Positions 54,257-63,140 of a DNA stretch of 64,000 nucleotides are shown here, in pieces. Under the pieces are notes generated by a model, which saw nothing but the letters and a program-made list of their open reading frames with translations, did no database searches and was not told where the DNA came from. How positions within the stretch are numbered: position 1 is the first letter of the stretch; every line of letters starts with the position of its first letter. Made by a program: the position numbers and the translations under genes. Source of the stretch: Clostridiaceae bacterium (GTDB lineage Bacteria > Bacillota > Clostridia > Lachnospirales > Lachnospiraceae); NCBI GenBank assembly GCA_910574345.1, contig CAJSZV010000023.1, positions 1-64,000 on the forward strand, given 5' to 3'.

Positions 54257-56253
54257 GTGTTTTCTCTTATGAATGGAAAAAACTGATGGTCATGCAGCGG
54301 GGCTTGCTCTATATCCTGGCTGCGCTCCTGGTCAGTACGGTTTGGCTGGCTGCAACCGACAGGCCGCAGAACAGTGCGATGGAAGAATACCGTGAGGAAT
54401 ACGAGTGGTATCTGGAACGGCTGGACGGGGCATACACAGAGGAAAAAGCCGCTTGGCTGGAGCAGGAGGCCCAGGCCATCACGGAGGCCCGCTATGCCCG
54501 CTCCGGGTCCCAGGAAAGCTATTACAGCGGCCAGATCACAGAGGAACAGTATGAGCGGCGGACTGCGGAGGTCAACACTGTATTGGCCCATGAGCATGGC
54601 TTTGAAGCCGCATACCAGCAATATTTATATATCTGCGAGAACACCGGCAATCGTTACTTTCTGAACACAAACGGCTGGGCGGGGCTGTTTTCCGCCCAAA
54701 CGCTGGACTTCCCGCTGTTCCTTGTCATTTTGATTTTGGCAGCTACGGTTTTTTGCTCGGAGTATAGCTGCCAGATGGACGCACTTTTGCGGACGGCGGC
54801 CCAGAGCCGCAAAAGTGCCAGAAGCAAAGTCGTGATGACCCTCTGCGCCGTATTCGCTCTCTGCGGAGGGCTGGCCCTGATTCGCTTTGCTTTCTTCGCA
54901 ATAAAATATGGCCTGCCTCACGGGGAGTACCCTATTCAGAGTATCGCCAGTTTTGGAAGCAGTACAAAAAATATCTCTTTGCTGGCTGCGTATCTGATTC
55001 TGACCGTCCTGCGCTGCTTTGGCTCGGTGTATCTCGCCACCCTGCTGCTCTTTACCTCCGTTTTGGTGAAGAAATATGCTTTGACGGTGGTGATCGGAGT
55101 GGCATCCACCTTGATACCGTATATCGGACTGTCCAAGCAGATTTGCTACCACTTGCCGATGCCCCTGCCGTTCCTGCTGGCAACCGGATTCCTGGAAGGG
55201 ACTTCCTCTGTGGAGGATTCGTTGACAGGTGAACCCATCGTGACTTTTTCGGAGCGTTCCCCCCAAGAGCTTCTGGTCCTGCTTGGCCTGTCTGCTGTGT
55301 GCTGCGCCCTCATGGTATGGTGGGTCCTGCGGCAAAACACAAACTGCTGGCAGTCAGGAAAAAAATTTGTCAGACGGCGCGGAGCCACAGTGTTGGGACT
55401 TCTTATTTTGCTCTCGCTGTCCGGCTGCTCTGCCGCAGAATCTGCAAACGGGATATTCAATTCATCTTCGCAAAGTGTGTCGGCAACCTACAACGTGATC
55501 TACGATGACCAGACGCGGACATACGCTCTGAAAAACCGGGCAACCGGCGCTTTGACGGATTTGGCCCTCTCTCCGCTGTTCGGGGCCTTTTCGGATGGGG
55601 AATCCGTCAAAGCCGTTTATATGGATGCCCCGTACATTTATTATATGACTTCCCGCACAGAACAGTATGTGGATCGGGTCGGCAGCTACAACAGCACAGC
55701 CACCCAGGTGTCCATGGTCCAGCTTGATACAGAAACCTTTGAGGAACAGGTTATTTTTGAGAAAATAACGGACAGCGGGCGATCTTTGTTGGGAATTGAC
55801 TATACCGTGGGGGATACCTGGATGTTTCTGCAATACTGCTACGGCTTTTTTTTGAACAACGACAGCCTTTTTTTCATTACGAATGATGGGATTACGGAAG
55901 TAAGCAGGACGATTCAGCGAACTCAAATGCTGGACATCCCCACGAAAGGAAATATCGCTTTTGACGGACGGACAATCTACTTCATCGACGAAAATTCTCT
56001 TCTGACAGCGTATGACACCAAGACCCACAAGACTCGACCGTTTCGGAATGTTGTTGCTTACGATTTCTGTCTGGCCGATCAGGGGCTGTATTTTATCAAC
56101 CGTATGGATTCCGACTGCGTTTATTTATGCGGTAAAGATGGCGCCCACAGTCTGAAGGTTTCAAATGACCCGGCCCTGTCTGTTGATTATGATGGCGAGA
56201 AAGTTACCATGATTCTAAAATCAGACGGGAAGGAGGTAGTTTTTGAACCGTGA
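54253..56253 (+). CDS. ABC-2 type permease 2 fused to an extracellular propeller-like domain
   Basis: 666 residues from the ATG at 54253 (GGAGGG upstream). Residues 1-370 form an ABC-2 permease with about six helices. A positively charged stretch (KKFVRRRG) then a hydrophobic helix ending LLSLSGCSAA near 395 looks exactly like a lipoprotein signal with lipobox. Beyond it, about 260 residues resemble DUF5050-type blades (TYALKNRATGALTDLALSPL, GRTIYFIDENSLLTAYDTKT). Either a natural fusion or two ancestral genes joined. It ends 11 bases inside the truncated amidase gene. Confidence 0.85.
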   Translation: MSVFSYEWKKLMVMQRGLLYILAALLVSTVWLAATDRPQNSAMEEYREEYEWYLERLDGAYTEEKAAWLEQEAQAITEARYARSGSQESYYSGQITEEQYERRTAEVNTVLAHEHGFEAAYQQYLYICENTGNRYFLNTNGWAGLFSAQTLDFPLFLVILILAATVFCSEYSCQMDALLRTAAQSRKSARSKVVMTLCAVFALCGGLALIRFAFFAIKYGLPHGEYPIQSIASFGSSTKNISLLAAYLILTVLRCFGSVYLATLLLFTSVLVKKYALTVVIGVASTLIPYIGLSKQICYHLPMPLPFLLATGFLEGTSSVEDSLTGEPIVTFSERSPQELLVLLGLSAVCCALMVWWVLRQNTNCWQSGKKFVRRRGATVLGLLILLSLSGCSAAESANGIFNSSSQSVSATYNVIYDDQTRTYALKNRATGALTDLALSPLFGAFSDGESVKAVYMDAPYIYYMTSRTEQYVDRVGSYNSTATQVSMVQLDTETFEEQVIFEKITDSGRSLLGIDYTVGDTWMFLQYCYGFFLNNDSLFFITNDGITEVSRTIQRTQMLDIPTKGNIAFDGRTIYFIDENSLLTAYDTKTHKTRPFRNVVAYDFCLADQGLYFINRMDSDCVYLCGKDGAHSLKVSNDPALSVDYDGEKVTMILKSDGKEVVFEP

Positions 56254-56518
56254 CGGTACGGGAGCGCCAAGCGTCCGTCAGAGCAAGGCGAAAAAAGCGC
56301 GGCAGAAGGCTGATGATCCTGCTCTTTCAGAACCGCCTATTGTTCCGATAGAGGCTGCCATTCCTGAAGAGATCGCAATTCCCGATTGGACCGTTCAGGA
56401 CATCTTGCCGGTCAATGAATACTCCCGGCCTGGAATTGCGCTGAGCGAGGTGAACGGTGTTGTCGTACACTACACCGGCAATCCGGGAACAACGGCGGAA
56501 CAGAATCGAAGATTATAA
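56243..56518 (+). pseudogene. Truncated N-acetylmuramoyl-L-alanine amidase
   Basis: A TTG start with AGGAGG upstream overlaps the permease 2 stop. The 91 codons cover a basic N-terminus (KAKKARQKA), a Pro-rich linker and the start of an amidase_2 domain (NEYSRPGIALSEVNGVVVHY, TGNPGTTAEQN) including the first zinc His. The sequence then breaks at about 56505 into unrelated DNA, losing the rest of the catalytic domain. Intact, it would have been the last gene of the operon. Confidence 0.75.
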
Positions 56519-56643
56519 TATGCTGTGGTACTGTAAGGCAGACCCGCGTTTCCAGTATTGGGTGAGAATTCCCAAATGTTACATGGATGTAGGACGGATT
56601 TTGCGGACATTCAAAATAAAAAAGAATGTGGAGGTAACAGGCA

Positions 56644-56970
56644 ATGGCAAAATCATTATTTGAGGAACTGGGCGGCAGATACGAAAGGCAAGGCGATTAT
56701 TTAATACCGTGTTTGACTGCACCCGCCGAAAAAGAACAGTCGATAGTCACATGGGGACAGCGTCATCTGGTCTATCTAAAGCAGTACCGCAAGGCACAAA
56801 AATGTTTTTTCATTGGTTTTGAGTACGGCTGCCATACTGATGATTGGGCAGGCTTTGTTATCTTTGCCACTGTTTCCCTGTCGCTGGGCATTGCTTTCAT
56901 AACGATTGTTTCTCATTACTATAAAAGATTGAATACAGCTGTATTTTCACATTATGTAAATATTCCTTGA
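56644..56970 (+). pseudogene. TnpV N-terminus joined to an unrelated membrane segment
   Basis: TGGAGG precedes the ATG. Residues 1-47 match TnpV, a small transposon protein of Tn4451-like elements (FEELGGRYERQGDYLIPCL, WGQRHLVYLKQYRK). From about 56785 the translation becomes a different protein with one membrane helix (WAGFVIFATVSLSLGIAFIT), without the TnpV C-terminus. This is a fusion at a deletion or insertion junction. Confidence 0.65.
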
Positions 56971-57275
56971 TGCAGACTGTACTGTTATTTATTATCCCTA
57001 CGGTATATATTTTTTTCATTTCAGCTCTTGGTGTTTATCTGAATATCAAGTTTCCTAAGTATGATTGGACAAGTGGGTATTATGCGGTAAAAGGTGGGGC
57101 AATTTCAGTTTTAGCTACAGTTGAAGGTGGAATGGCAAGCAGCCTAACGCCATTGTATCTCTGTATAATCTTTCCGCATTACCAAATGATGATTATGTTT
57201 GGTATTACTTGTCTAATACTGCTGGCAACTTTGGCAATCTATCTTAAGGTTTGCCGAACACAATTATATGTATAA
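56967..57275 (+). pseudogene. C-terminal fragment of an exporter-type ABC permease
   Basis: 102 codons with three hydrophobic segments and the phrase LNIKFPKYDWTSGYYAVKGG, which resembles the C-terminal portion of large putative ABC exporters (FP-x-DW pattern). No ribosome site and no N-terminal part are present, so I call it a remnant. Confidence 0.5.
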
Positions 57276-57315
57276 AGTTGTGAAAAACATGGCTTTTTAG
57301 CATTCCCCGCACATC

Positions 57316-58039
57316 ATGGACGCGGATTTACTCATGCAGACCGTTGCGGAGGTGCTGAAACAAATCGCGGAATACTCCATCAGCAACCGGGCGGATTTTG
57401 AAGCCTTAGTGAAAAAAGCCTTGCCATACAGCAGACCGACCGGACAAAGAAACAGCAGAAACGTGTCCCGCGAATCACAACGCGGCAAGTCCGCTGTTGC
57501 CGCCGCTTATCGGGCAGGAGAAAAAATTACAAATGAGTTTGACGGAATGACCCACGACTACACCCATAAGGGCGGCGTAGTACATACCGAGATTTTACTC
57601 CCCGACCACGCCCCCGCCGAGTATGCGGACAGGGCGGTTTTATGGAACGAAGTGGAGAAAATCGAGACAGCGAAGAACGCCCAACTTGCGCGGGAGATTG
57701 AAATTGCCTTGCCCCGCGAACTGACGAGGGAGCAAGGTATTTCCCTTGTCCGCGAGTATGTGAAACGGCATTTTGTGGCAGGCGGTATGGGCGCAGCTCT
57801 GCAATCAGGCATTGGAGCAGTACGGACACCCGGAGCGTATCGACCACCGCAGTTATGAGCGGCAAGGGATAGACCAGATACCCACCGTCCATTAAGGAGT
57901 TGCCGCGTCTGCTATGGAGAAGCGCGGCATCCGCACCAAGCGCGGCGACCTCAACCGGGAAATCGAGGTAACGAATAAGCATTTGCGGCAGGAACAGCGG
58001 GAACAGCAATCCCACAGAAAGCAGGATATGGAGCGATAA
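57316..58039 (+). pseudogene. Decayed MobA/MobL relaxase
   Basis: After a short unrelated N-terminal run, codons from about 57470 match MobA/MobL (SAVAAAYRAGEKITNEFDGM, VHTEILLPDHAPAEYADRA, IEIALPRELTREQ). At about 57785 the frame changes and the relaxase resumes much further along (WAQLCNQALEQYGHPERIDH), so the middle with the metal-binding histidines is gone. In that frame an in-frame TAA at about 57892 interrupts HPT-type sequence before GVAASAMEKRGIRTKRGD. Deletion, frameshift and nonsense change make it non-functional. Confidence 0.8.
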
Positions 58040-58115
58040 CAGACAGGGCGGAGGGATAGTCAACGCTTACCCCACCGCCCTATTTTAGTTTCTTCATCTG
58101 CCCGAAAAATTGGAA

Positions 58116-58604
58116 TTAACTGTCTTTTGTTTTTGTGACTTCCGTTACTGTTAATTGTAACTGGTATGTGTTTTCTTCACCGTCTAAATTGGTGGTTTTT
58201 AACTCAAAGTAAAGATTGTTCTGCAAATCATCTTCCTCTTCTCTTTTGAGGACATCCCCAGATATTTTCCCTGTTTCACCCGCAATACCTATCGTTCCAC
58301 CTGTCATGTCGGTCACGCTGTTAGAAAGCAAAACTATGCCATCACTACCAGATTGGATGTAGAAAGTCATGGAATAAGCAATAATATCCGATAATTCTCC
58401 ATCCAAATTTCCACCATAAAAGATTTCTTCCCCTTCATTCAAAACAATAACGCCATTGGAGATTGAAAACATCTCATTTTCTCCGCTGAAAGAGTACACG
58501 ACAAGCGGCTCCTTTGCTGGTTTCATAACGCAACTTGAAAGCAAACAGGTGTAAAAAACAGTTATCAAACAACAGGAGTGCAACCCAAGTGTTTTTCTTT
58601 TCAT
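58116..58604 (-). CDS. Small lipoprotein, function unknown
   Basis: About 162 residues from the ATG at 58604 (GGAAGG upstream). A signal peptide ends in the lipobox LLSSC. The mature part is short and beta-rich (NGVIVLNEGEEIFYGGNLDG, GTIGIAGETGK, YQLQLTVTEVTK). It is downstream of the broken DUF4177 gene in the same orientation. I do not recognise a family. Confidence 0.65.
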   Translation of the reverse strand: MKRKTLGLHSCCLITVFYTCLLSSCVMKPAKEPLVVYSFSGENEMFSISNGVIVLNEGEEIFYGGNLDGELSDIIAYSMTFYIQSGSDGIVLLSNSVTDMTGGTIGIAGETGKISGDVLKREEEDDLQNNLYFELKTTNLDGEENTYQLQLTVTEVTKTKDS

Positions 58605-58630
58605 TTGCGATACCTTCCACAAATTAAAAT

Positions 58631-58807
58631 TTATTCAATTTCCTTTTTTAGAAAAAAGAAACCATCCATGCGCTGAACAAGTTCCCAACCATCAGCTCCC
58701 AATTCATTTAATTGTGTTTCAAACTCCTGCGCAACCTTTTCATATTACTTTGTACTTACAGCTAAAGCAGTTGCGATTGTTAGTACTTTATACTCATATT
58801 TTTTCAC
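58631..58807 (-). pseudogene. DUF4177 gene with one internal stop codon
   Basis: On the minus strand a GTG at 58807 with GGAGG nine bases upstream opens 59 codons: KKYEYKVLTIATALAVSTK, a TAA at codon 21 (58745-58747), then YEKVAQEFETQLNELGADG, WELVQRMDGFFFLKK and a final TAA. Both halves are in the same frame and match the small DUF4177 family. A single base change explains the loss. Confidence 0.75.
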
Positions 58808-58899
58808 TTGAAGATACCTCCATGCAAATACCGATTTGCCGGTTTGTACTGAGAAAAATTGTATCATACCCAATTACGAAAAGCAATCCCCATTCTACG

Positions 58900-59598
58900 T
58901 CCGTTCCGACTATCCAGACCGTCAAGGGAATTGTCAAAGCGTCTCAATACTGATAGCGACGGGGTCATGGCATGGGCTAACGAACAGGCTCGTCTTGAAA
59001 CGATGAAATACAAAAGTGAAAAGGAAGATGCTCTTGTCATGGTTCCTTTTCATTCCAACAAACTCATGGACTACCATAGGCAGAAGCTTTTCATTGGCGG
59101 CTATCTTTTCCTCCAGTCGATTTATTATGGCCTTAAGATGGATTCCATATACCGGAACATCAGAAGCCGCTATAAGTTCGAGTATGATCTAAACGCAATC
59201 CTATCAGACCTGATCTATACCAGGGTGTTGGAACCTTCCAGTAAAAGTTCTTCTTTCCGTGCCGCAAAACAATTCCTTGAGCCGCCGACTTATGAACTGC
59301 ATGATGTTTATCGTGCGCTTTCGGTACTTGTCAAGGAAATAGATTTTATCCAGTCAGAAGTTTACAAGAACAGTTTTTTCCGGGCAATAGAAATGACCGG
59401 ATTCTTTATTACGATTGTACAAACTACTATTTTGAGATTGAACAGAAGGACGGAGATAAAAAATACGGCAAAAGTAAAGAACACCGGCCAAACCCCATTA
59501 TTCAGATGGGCCTTTTTACGGACGGTGACGGACTGCCGTTAGCATTTTCTCTTTTCCCAGGGAATCAGAATGAGCAAAAATCACTAAAACCCCTGGAA
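58900..59598 (+). mobile_element. IS1634-type transposase remnant
   Basis: Codons encode IS1634/IS4-like transposase (HRQKLFIGGYLFLQSIYYGL, NAILSDLIYTRVLEPSSKSS, ELHDVYRALSVLVKEIDF). Near 59370-59390 the frame shifts; the continuation in another frame reads RILYYDCTNYYFEIEQEDGD and MGLFTDGDGLPLAFSLFPGN. It stops abruptly at about 59598 where Fic sequence starts on the other strand. No terminal inverted repeats were found. Confidence 0.8.
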
Positions 59599-59609
59599 AC
59601 TTTCTCATA

Positions 59610-59923
59610 TTATTCCAAATACTTGGTCGTTGCATGAATTCCCCGGGTCAAATGATTGTAGTTTGCCCGCACAAGGGTATTGCGGAAGTACCAGGAGTGA
59701 TCTGCAAATGCATCATTATAAACGGAAAAACCAAAGTTCTTCAAGTACTTCACAATGAAAACTGCCGTGGTTGTGGTATTTCCTTCACAAAAGGGATGAA
59801 TCTGTTCTGGCCGCCACCCGGTCTGCCTCCTCTGTTCTTAACTCCTCTTCCTGCCTCTCCTTGTCTGATGTATTCTTCCAAATCAAACTGCCACGGCTTC
59901 TGTACAACCAGCTTTTTATCCAT
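59610..59923 (-). pseudogene. Decayed Fic family gene
   Basis: On the minus strand a short N-terminal piece (MDKKLVVQKPWQFDLEEYIR) is followed by a frame change and then the Fic core IHPFCEGNTTTTAVFIVKYL and DHSWYFRNTLVRANYNHLTR, ending HATTKYLE. The Fic motif HPFxxGN(D/G)R normally ends in Arg, which here is Thr. An internal deletion removed most of the upstream part. Confidence 0.7.
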
Positions 59924-60026
59924 GTAAATGTCTCTCTTAGAATCTGCGCTGATAATTTGGAGAAACAAGGATTGCATTTTTACCGGTTGTGTGCTATCCT
60001 ACTATAAAATTCCATAAGCAATTGTT

Positions 60027-60097
60027 CGCCGCCGGGTGAGTGACAGCGTTGAGGTTCGTATCGTTAGGCCATAGAAGATACGAGGTTCGGCGCTTTT
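60027..60097 (+). promoter_or_regulatory. Structured leader with terminator-like end before the MATE remnant
   Basis: CGCCG (60027-60031) pairs with CGGCG (60088-60092), followed by CTTTT. Inside, GTATC and GATAC pair, and GAGGTTC occurs twice as a direct repeat on both sides. It could be an attenuator or riboswitch-like leader; it matches no class that I can name. Confidence 0.35.
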
Positions 60098-60154
60098 ACT
60101 GTTTTTAGGGGGGTGCTGTAAAATGAAATGTTTGTCTTCAAAAGGGAGGATTTT

Positions 60155-60567
60155 ATGTGCGCAAAAAGCGGAGGCACAGATATGTTCAAAGATTTTTTTA
60201 ATTATGTGTCCCTTAATATTCTGGGGCAGTGTGCTTATTCCTGCTATACTCTGGCAGGGCTGTTTTTTCCGGGAAGATAGTCAGACTCCTGGGGGCGGAT
60301 GATACCAGCGAGCGGGATGAAGCCTTGCAGCAGATTGCTGTGGCCGGGCTTAAGCTGTACTTCATGGCATGTCCGCTGATGAGAGGTTTTTTTATTTTAA
60401 TACCAACGGCATTTTTGTTTTCCATACTCTTCGGCATAGCGGGCGTATGGTGTGCGTTTCCCTTTACGGAGCTTGTGACCGCGGCTTTAGGAGTGCTGCT
60501 TTACGAGGCTGAAAGCAATAAAAATAATAAAAAGAAAGATATGAGGAGGAAGAATCATGAACACTGA
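60155..60567 (+). pseudogene. MATE efflux transporter reduced by internal deletions
   Basis: The first 30 or so codons (FFNYVSLNILGQCAYSCYTL) match the MATE N-terminus with GGGAGG before the ATG. A deletion then joins, out of frame, to KIVRLLGADDTSERDEALQQ and a later piece (VAGLKLYFMACPLMRGFFIL, GIAGVWCAFPFTELVTAALG). About three quarters of the transporter is missing. It ends 11 bases inside the following intact gene. Confidence 0.7.
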
Positions 60568-61303
60568 AACAAGAGAAAAAAAATTTATGTTGGACCAGCC
60601 GTTTATCAGGCTTTTCCCGGACATCGCCATCGGTGTGATGGCAGTAGGGGATATCAGGAAAGAAGGAGAGATACCGGACGGTGAAAAGGATGAGATCCGC
60701 TCTTTTTTGGCCCATGCCAATGAGGAGGCTAAAAAGTTTCTTACCAGCCAGGTGATCTCCGAGAACAAAATTCCCGCCCTGTGGAGGGCGGCATATAAAA
60801 AATTCCCCGGCAAAAAGGGAGCGCGCTGTTCCATTGAGGCCCTTCTAAAGCGGGTTCTTCATGGAAATTCGGTGCCCTCTATCGCGCCTACGGTTGACAT
60901 TACCAACGGAATTTCCTTAAAATACGGATTCCCCATCGGAGCGGAGAACCTGGATGCTTTCTGCGGGGATCTTCATTTAGGAGTGATGAAGGGCGGAGAA
61001 CCCTTCCTTCCCCTGGGCGATGAAGGGGAAGATGCCCCCCTGGCCGGTGAGGTGGCCTATTATGATGATTGCGGGGTGGTCTGCCGTTGTTTTAACTGGC
61101 GTGACGGAAGACGAACGGCTGTTACAGAGAACACGGTAAATGAATTTATCGCCATGGAATGTATAGAGCCGGAGAGAATCGGGGAACTGAAACTGGCTAT
61201 GGAGGAACTGGCCATGCTGCTTGAGAGGCATACAGGGGCCAGAATCTGTGCCAGCGGGATCGTCACAGCCGCGAAAAAGGAAATGGTGATATTTGCTCCG
61301 TAG
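60557..61303 (+). CDS. B3/4 domain protein (PheT-like tRNA-editing fold)
   Basis: 248 residues with GAGGAGG before the ATG. The B3/B4 domain is recognisable (SIEALLKRVLHGNSVPSIAP, TVDITNGISLKYGFPIGAEN, VCRCFNWRDGRRTAVTENT). This fold edits mischarged Tyr-tRNA in phenylalanyl-tRNA synthetase; stand-alone versions may act in trans or bind amino acids. It is one of the few intact genes in the decayed zone. Confidence 0.85.
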   Translation: MNTETREKKFMLDQPFIRLFPDIAIGVMAVGDIRKEGEIPDGEKDEIRSFLAHANEEAKKFLTSQVISENKIPALWRAAYKKFPGKKGARCSIEALLKRVLHGNSVPSIAPTVDITNGISLKYGFPIGAENLDAFCGDLHLGVMKGGEPFLPLGDEGEDAPLAGEVAYYDDCGVVCRCFNWRDGRRTAVTENTVNEFIAMECIEPERIGELKLAMEELAMLLERHTGARICASGIVTAAKKEMVIFAP

Positions 61304-61887
61304 TTTTGAATATATGGATAAAATCCTTCATAACTGAGGCAGCGCGGCGCTCCTGCGCCGGAAAACTTTCCATTCTACCTGGCGGGAGGGATCTCTGGTA
61401 CGGGGAACATAGGGAGTTTCGTTTTCCACATGTTTTAAATCCAGGCAGGGGAAAGGACGGCCCTTCGCCGGGACAGCCAGGGAGGTGGCAGGATGATTTT
61501 GGGGGAGAGCCAAAAGCAAGATGGTCACTGCGGACGAATTCTGCATTCAGTTCCGGCAGATTCTGATCCTTAGAGAGCGGGTTGACAGACAGCGGGGAGA
61601 GTTTGTATGCCAAGACAGTCATTGACCTGATCTTTGCCGTGGTGATGGCTTCCACTTTGGGAATCGGCGTCTGCCTTGCATCAGTTTCCGTGCTTTTGTA
61701 TGAAATGGCATTAACCGTGAGCGCCAGCTTTTTATCGGTATTTCTGACTCCGGCGCCGTTTATATCAATTTTTTATATGGGTTTTTAGGGTAGACCAAGG
61801 GCAGACCGAAAAGAGAGAGGAAAAATTTAAAATTTATGCTATAATAATAACCGCCAGCAATCCAATACGCATCAGAAAGGACCTGCC
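61304..61887. other. Gene-poor stretch with a possible membrane fragment
   Basis: No convincing gene. A frame at 61582-61788 encodes two hydrophobic helices (IDLIFAVVMASTLGIGVCLA, YEMALTVSASFLSVFLTPAP) without a ribosome site and may be a transporter scrap. A TATAAT-like box near 61842 may serve the DUF1848 gene. Confidence 0.4.
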
Positions 61888-62787
61888 ATGATCATAAGCG
61901 CCAGCCGGAGGACAGATATTCCAAACTACTATTCCCAATGGTTCTACAACCGAATCAAAGAAGGCTTCCTGTATATGCGCAATCCCATGAACCCCCGCCA
62001 GGTCAGTAAGATCTGTCTGTCTCCGGAGGTCATTGACTGCATCGTATTCTGGACCAAGAACCCGGAGCCTATGATCTTAGGACTTGACCAGCTGTCTTCC
62101 TATCACTATTATTTCCAGTTTACCCTCACCGGTTACGGAAAAGATATAGAACCATGCGTTCCCCATAAAAAAGAAAAGATGCTTTCCACATTTCAGAAAT
62201 TGTCCCAAACCATAGGCGGCCAGAAGGTTATCTGGAGGTATGACCCCATTCTTTTTACGGAGCTATACACGCCTGACTATCACTTAAAGGCATTTGAACA
62301 GATTGCCGCCGCCTTAGAAGGGTATACCCACAGATGTGTCATCAGCTTTGTGGATACTTACACCAAAAACAAAAAAACACTTCATCAATTACATGCTTAT
62401 GACTTAAAGGAATTGGAGCTCTTTCATTTTGCAAAAACCTTGGCAGATATTGCCAAATCAAAAGGGATGACTGTAGGAAGCTGTGCGGAAGCCGTGGATT
62501 TGTCCCCTTACGGCATCGAACACAACTGCTGTATCGACCAGAAGCTTATAGAAGAGATCTGCGGATATCAGTTAAAAGGACGAAAAGATAAGAATCAGAG
62601 GCCGGAATGCGGATGTATGGAGAGTGTGGATATCGGCGCCTATGATACCTGTAAAAACGGATGCCTGTACTGCTATGCCAATTATAGCCAGGAGAGGGTG
62701 AACAGGTACAGTATGCTCTGCGACCCGGATTCCCCCCTGCTGTGCGGAGTTCTGGAAGCAGGAGATACGGTAAGGGAAAGGAAATGA
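61888..62787 (+). CDS. DUF1848 family protein with C-terminal Cys cluster
   Basis: 299 residues, AGAAAGGA before the ATG. It opens with IISASRRTDIPNYYSQWFYN, typical of DUF1848, and has KVIWRYDPILFTELY, with VFWTKNP earlier. Near residue 258 is DTCKNGCLYCYANYS, a C-x3-C-x2-C triad like that of radical SAM enzymes but placed at the C-terminus. ECGC precedes it. DNA-repair or radical chemistry has been suspected for the family; nothing is established. Confidence 0.85.
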   Translation: MIISASRRTDIPNYYSQWFYNRIKEGFLYMRNPMNPRQVSKICLSPEVIDCIVFWTKNPEPMILGLDQLSSYHYYFQFTLTGYGKDIEPCVPHKKEKMLSTFQKLSQTIGGQKVIWRYDPILFTELYTPDYHLKAFEQIAAALEGYTHRCVISFVDTYTKNKKTLHQLHAYDLKELELFHFAKTLADIAKSKGMTVGSCAEAVDLSPYGIEHNCCIDQKLIEEICGYQLKGRKDKNQRPECGCMESVDIGAYDTCKNGCLYCYANYSQERVNRYSMLCDPDSPLLCGVLEAGDTVRERK

Positions 62788-62799
62788 GGATTGAACACT

Positions 62800-63140
62800 T
62801 TGTCCCTTTAAAAATGTATCTGCTGTAATGCAAGGCGCTCATATGCCGCAGATTGGATCCCACTTCCAATGCCATAGTAATACCGTCTCCCGTATTGTAT
62901 GTAGATCCCAGAAGCGCTCCATACGGCATCTGCAGATAATCCTGAATCAGTCTGATTGCTGGCGATTCATACCACACTTCCACTCCAGACTTGTGCGTCT
63001 CCACCACATTTTTATGAAGTACATTCCAGAACCGGGATTCGTTGTCACCGCTGACAGTGTAAATCTTCTGCACGCTGTCCGCGCCCTCAAGATCCGGGAA
63101 ATCCCGGAAAAATGCTGAATATGGCGTGTTAATTTTGTAT
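62800..63140 (-). pseudogene. Remnant of an unidentified gene
   Basis: On the minus strand the frame reads FFRDFPDLEGADSVQKIYTV, then NESRFWNVLHKNVVETHKSG and RLIQDYLQMPYGALLGSTYN, which looks like genuine protein. It has a stop shortly upstream, no ribosome site, and runs past its natural end into the reverse of the DUF1848 gene. I do not recognise the family. Confidence 0.4.
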
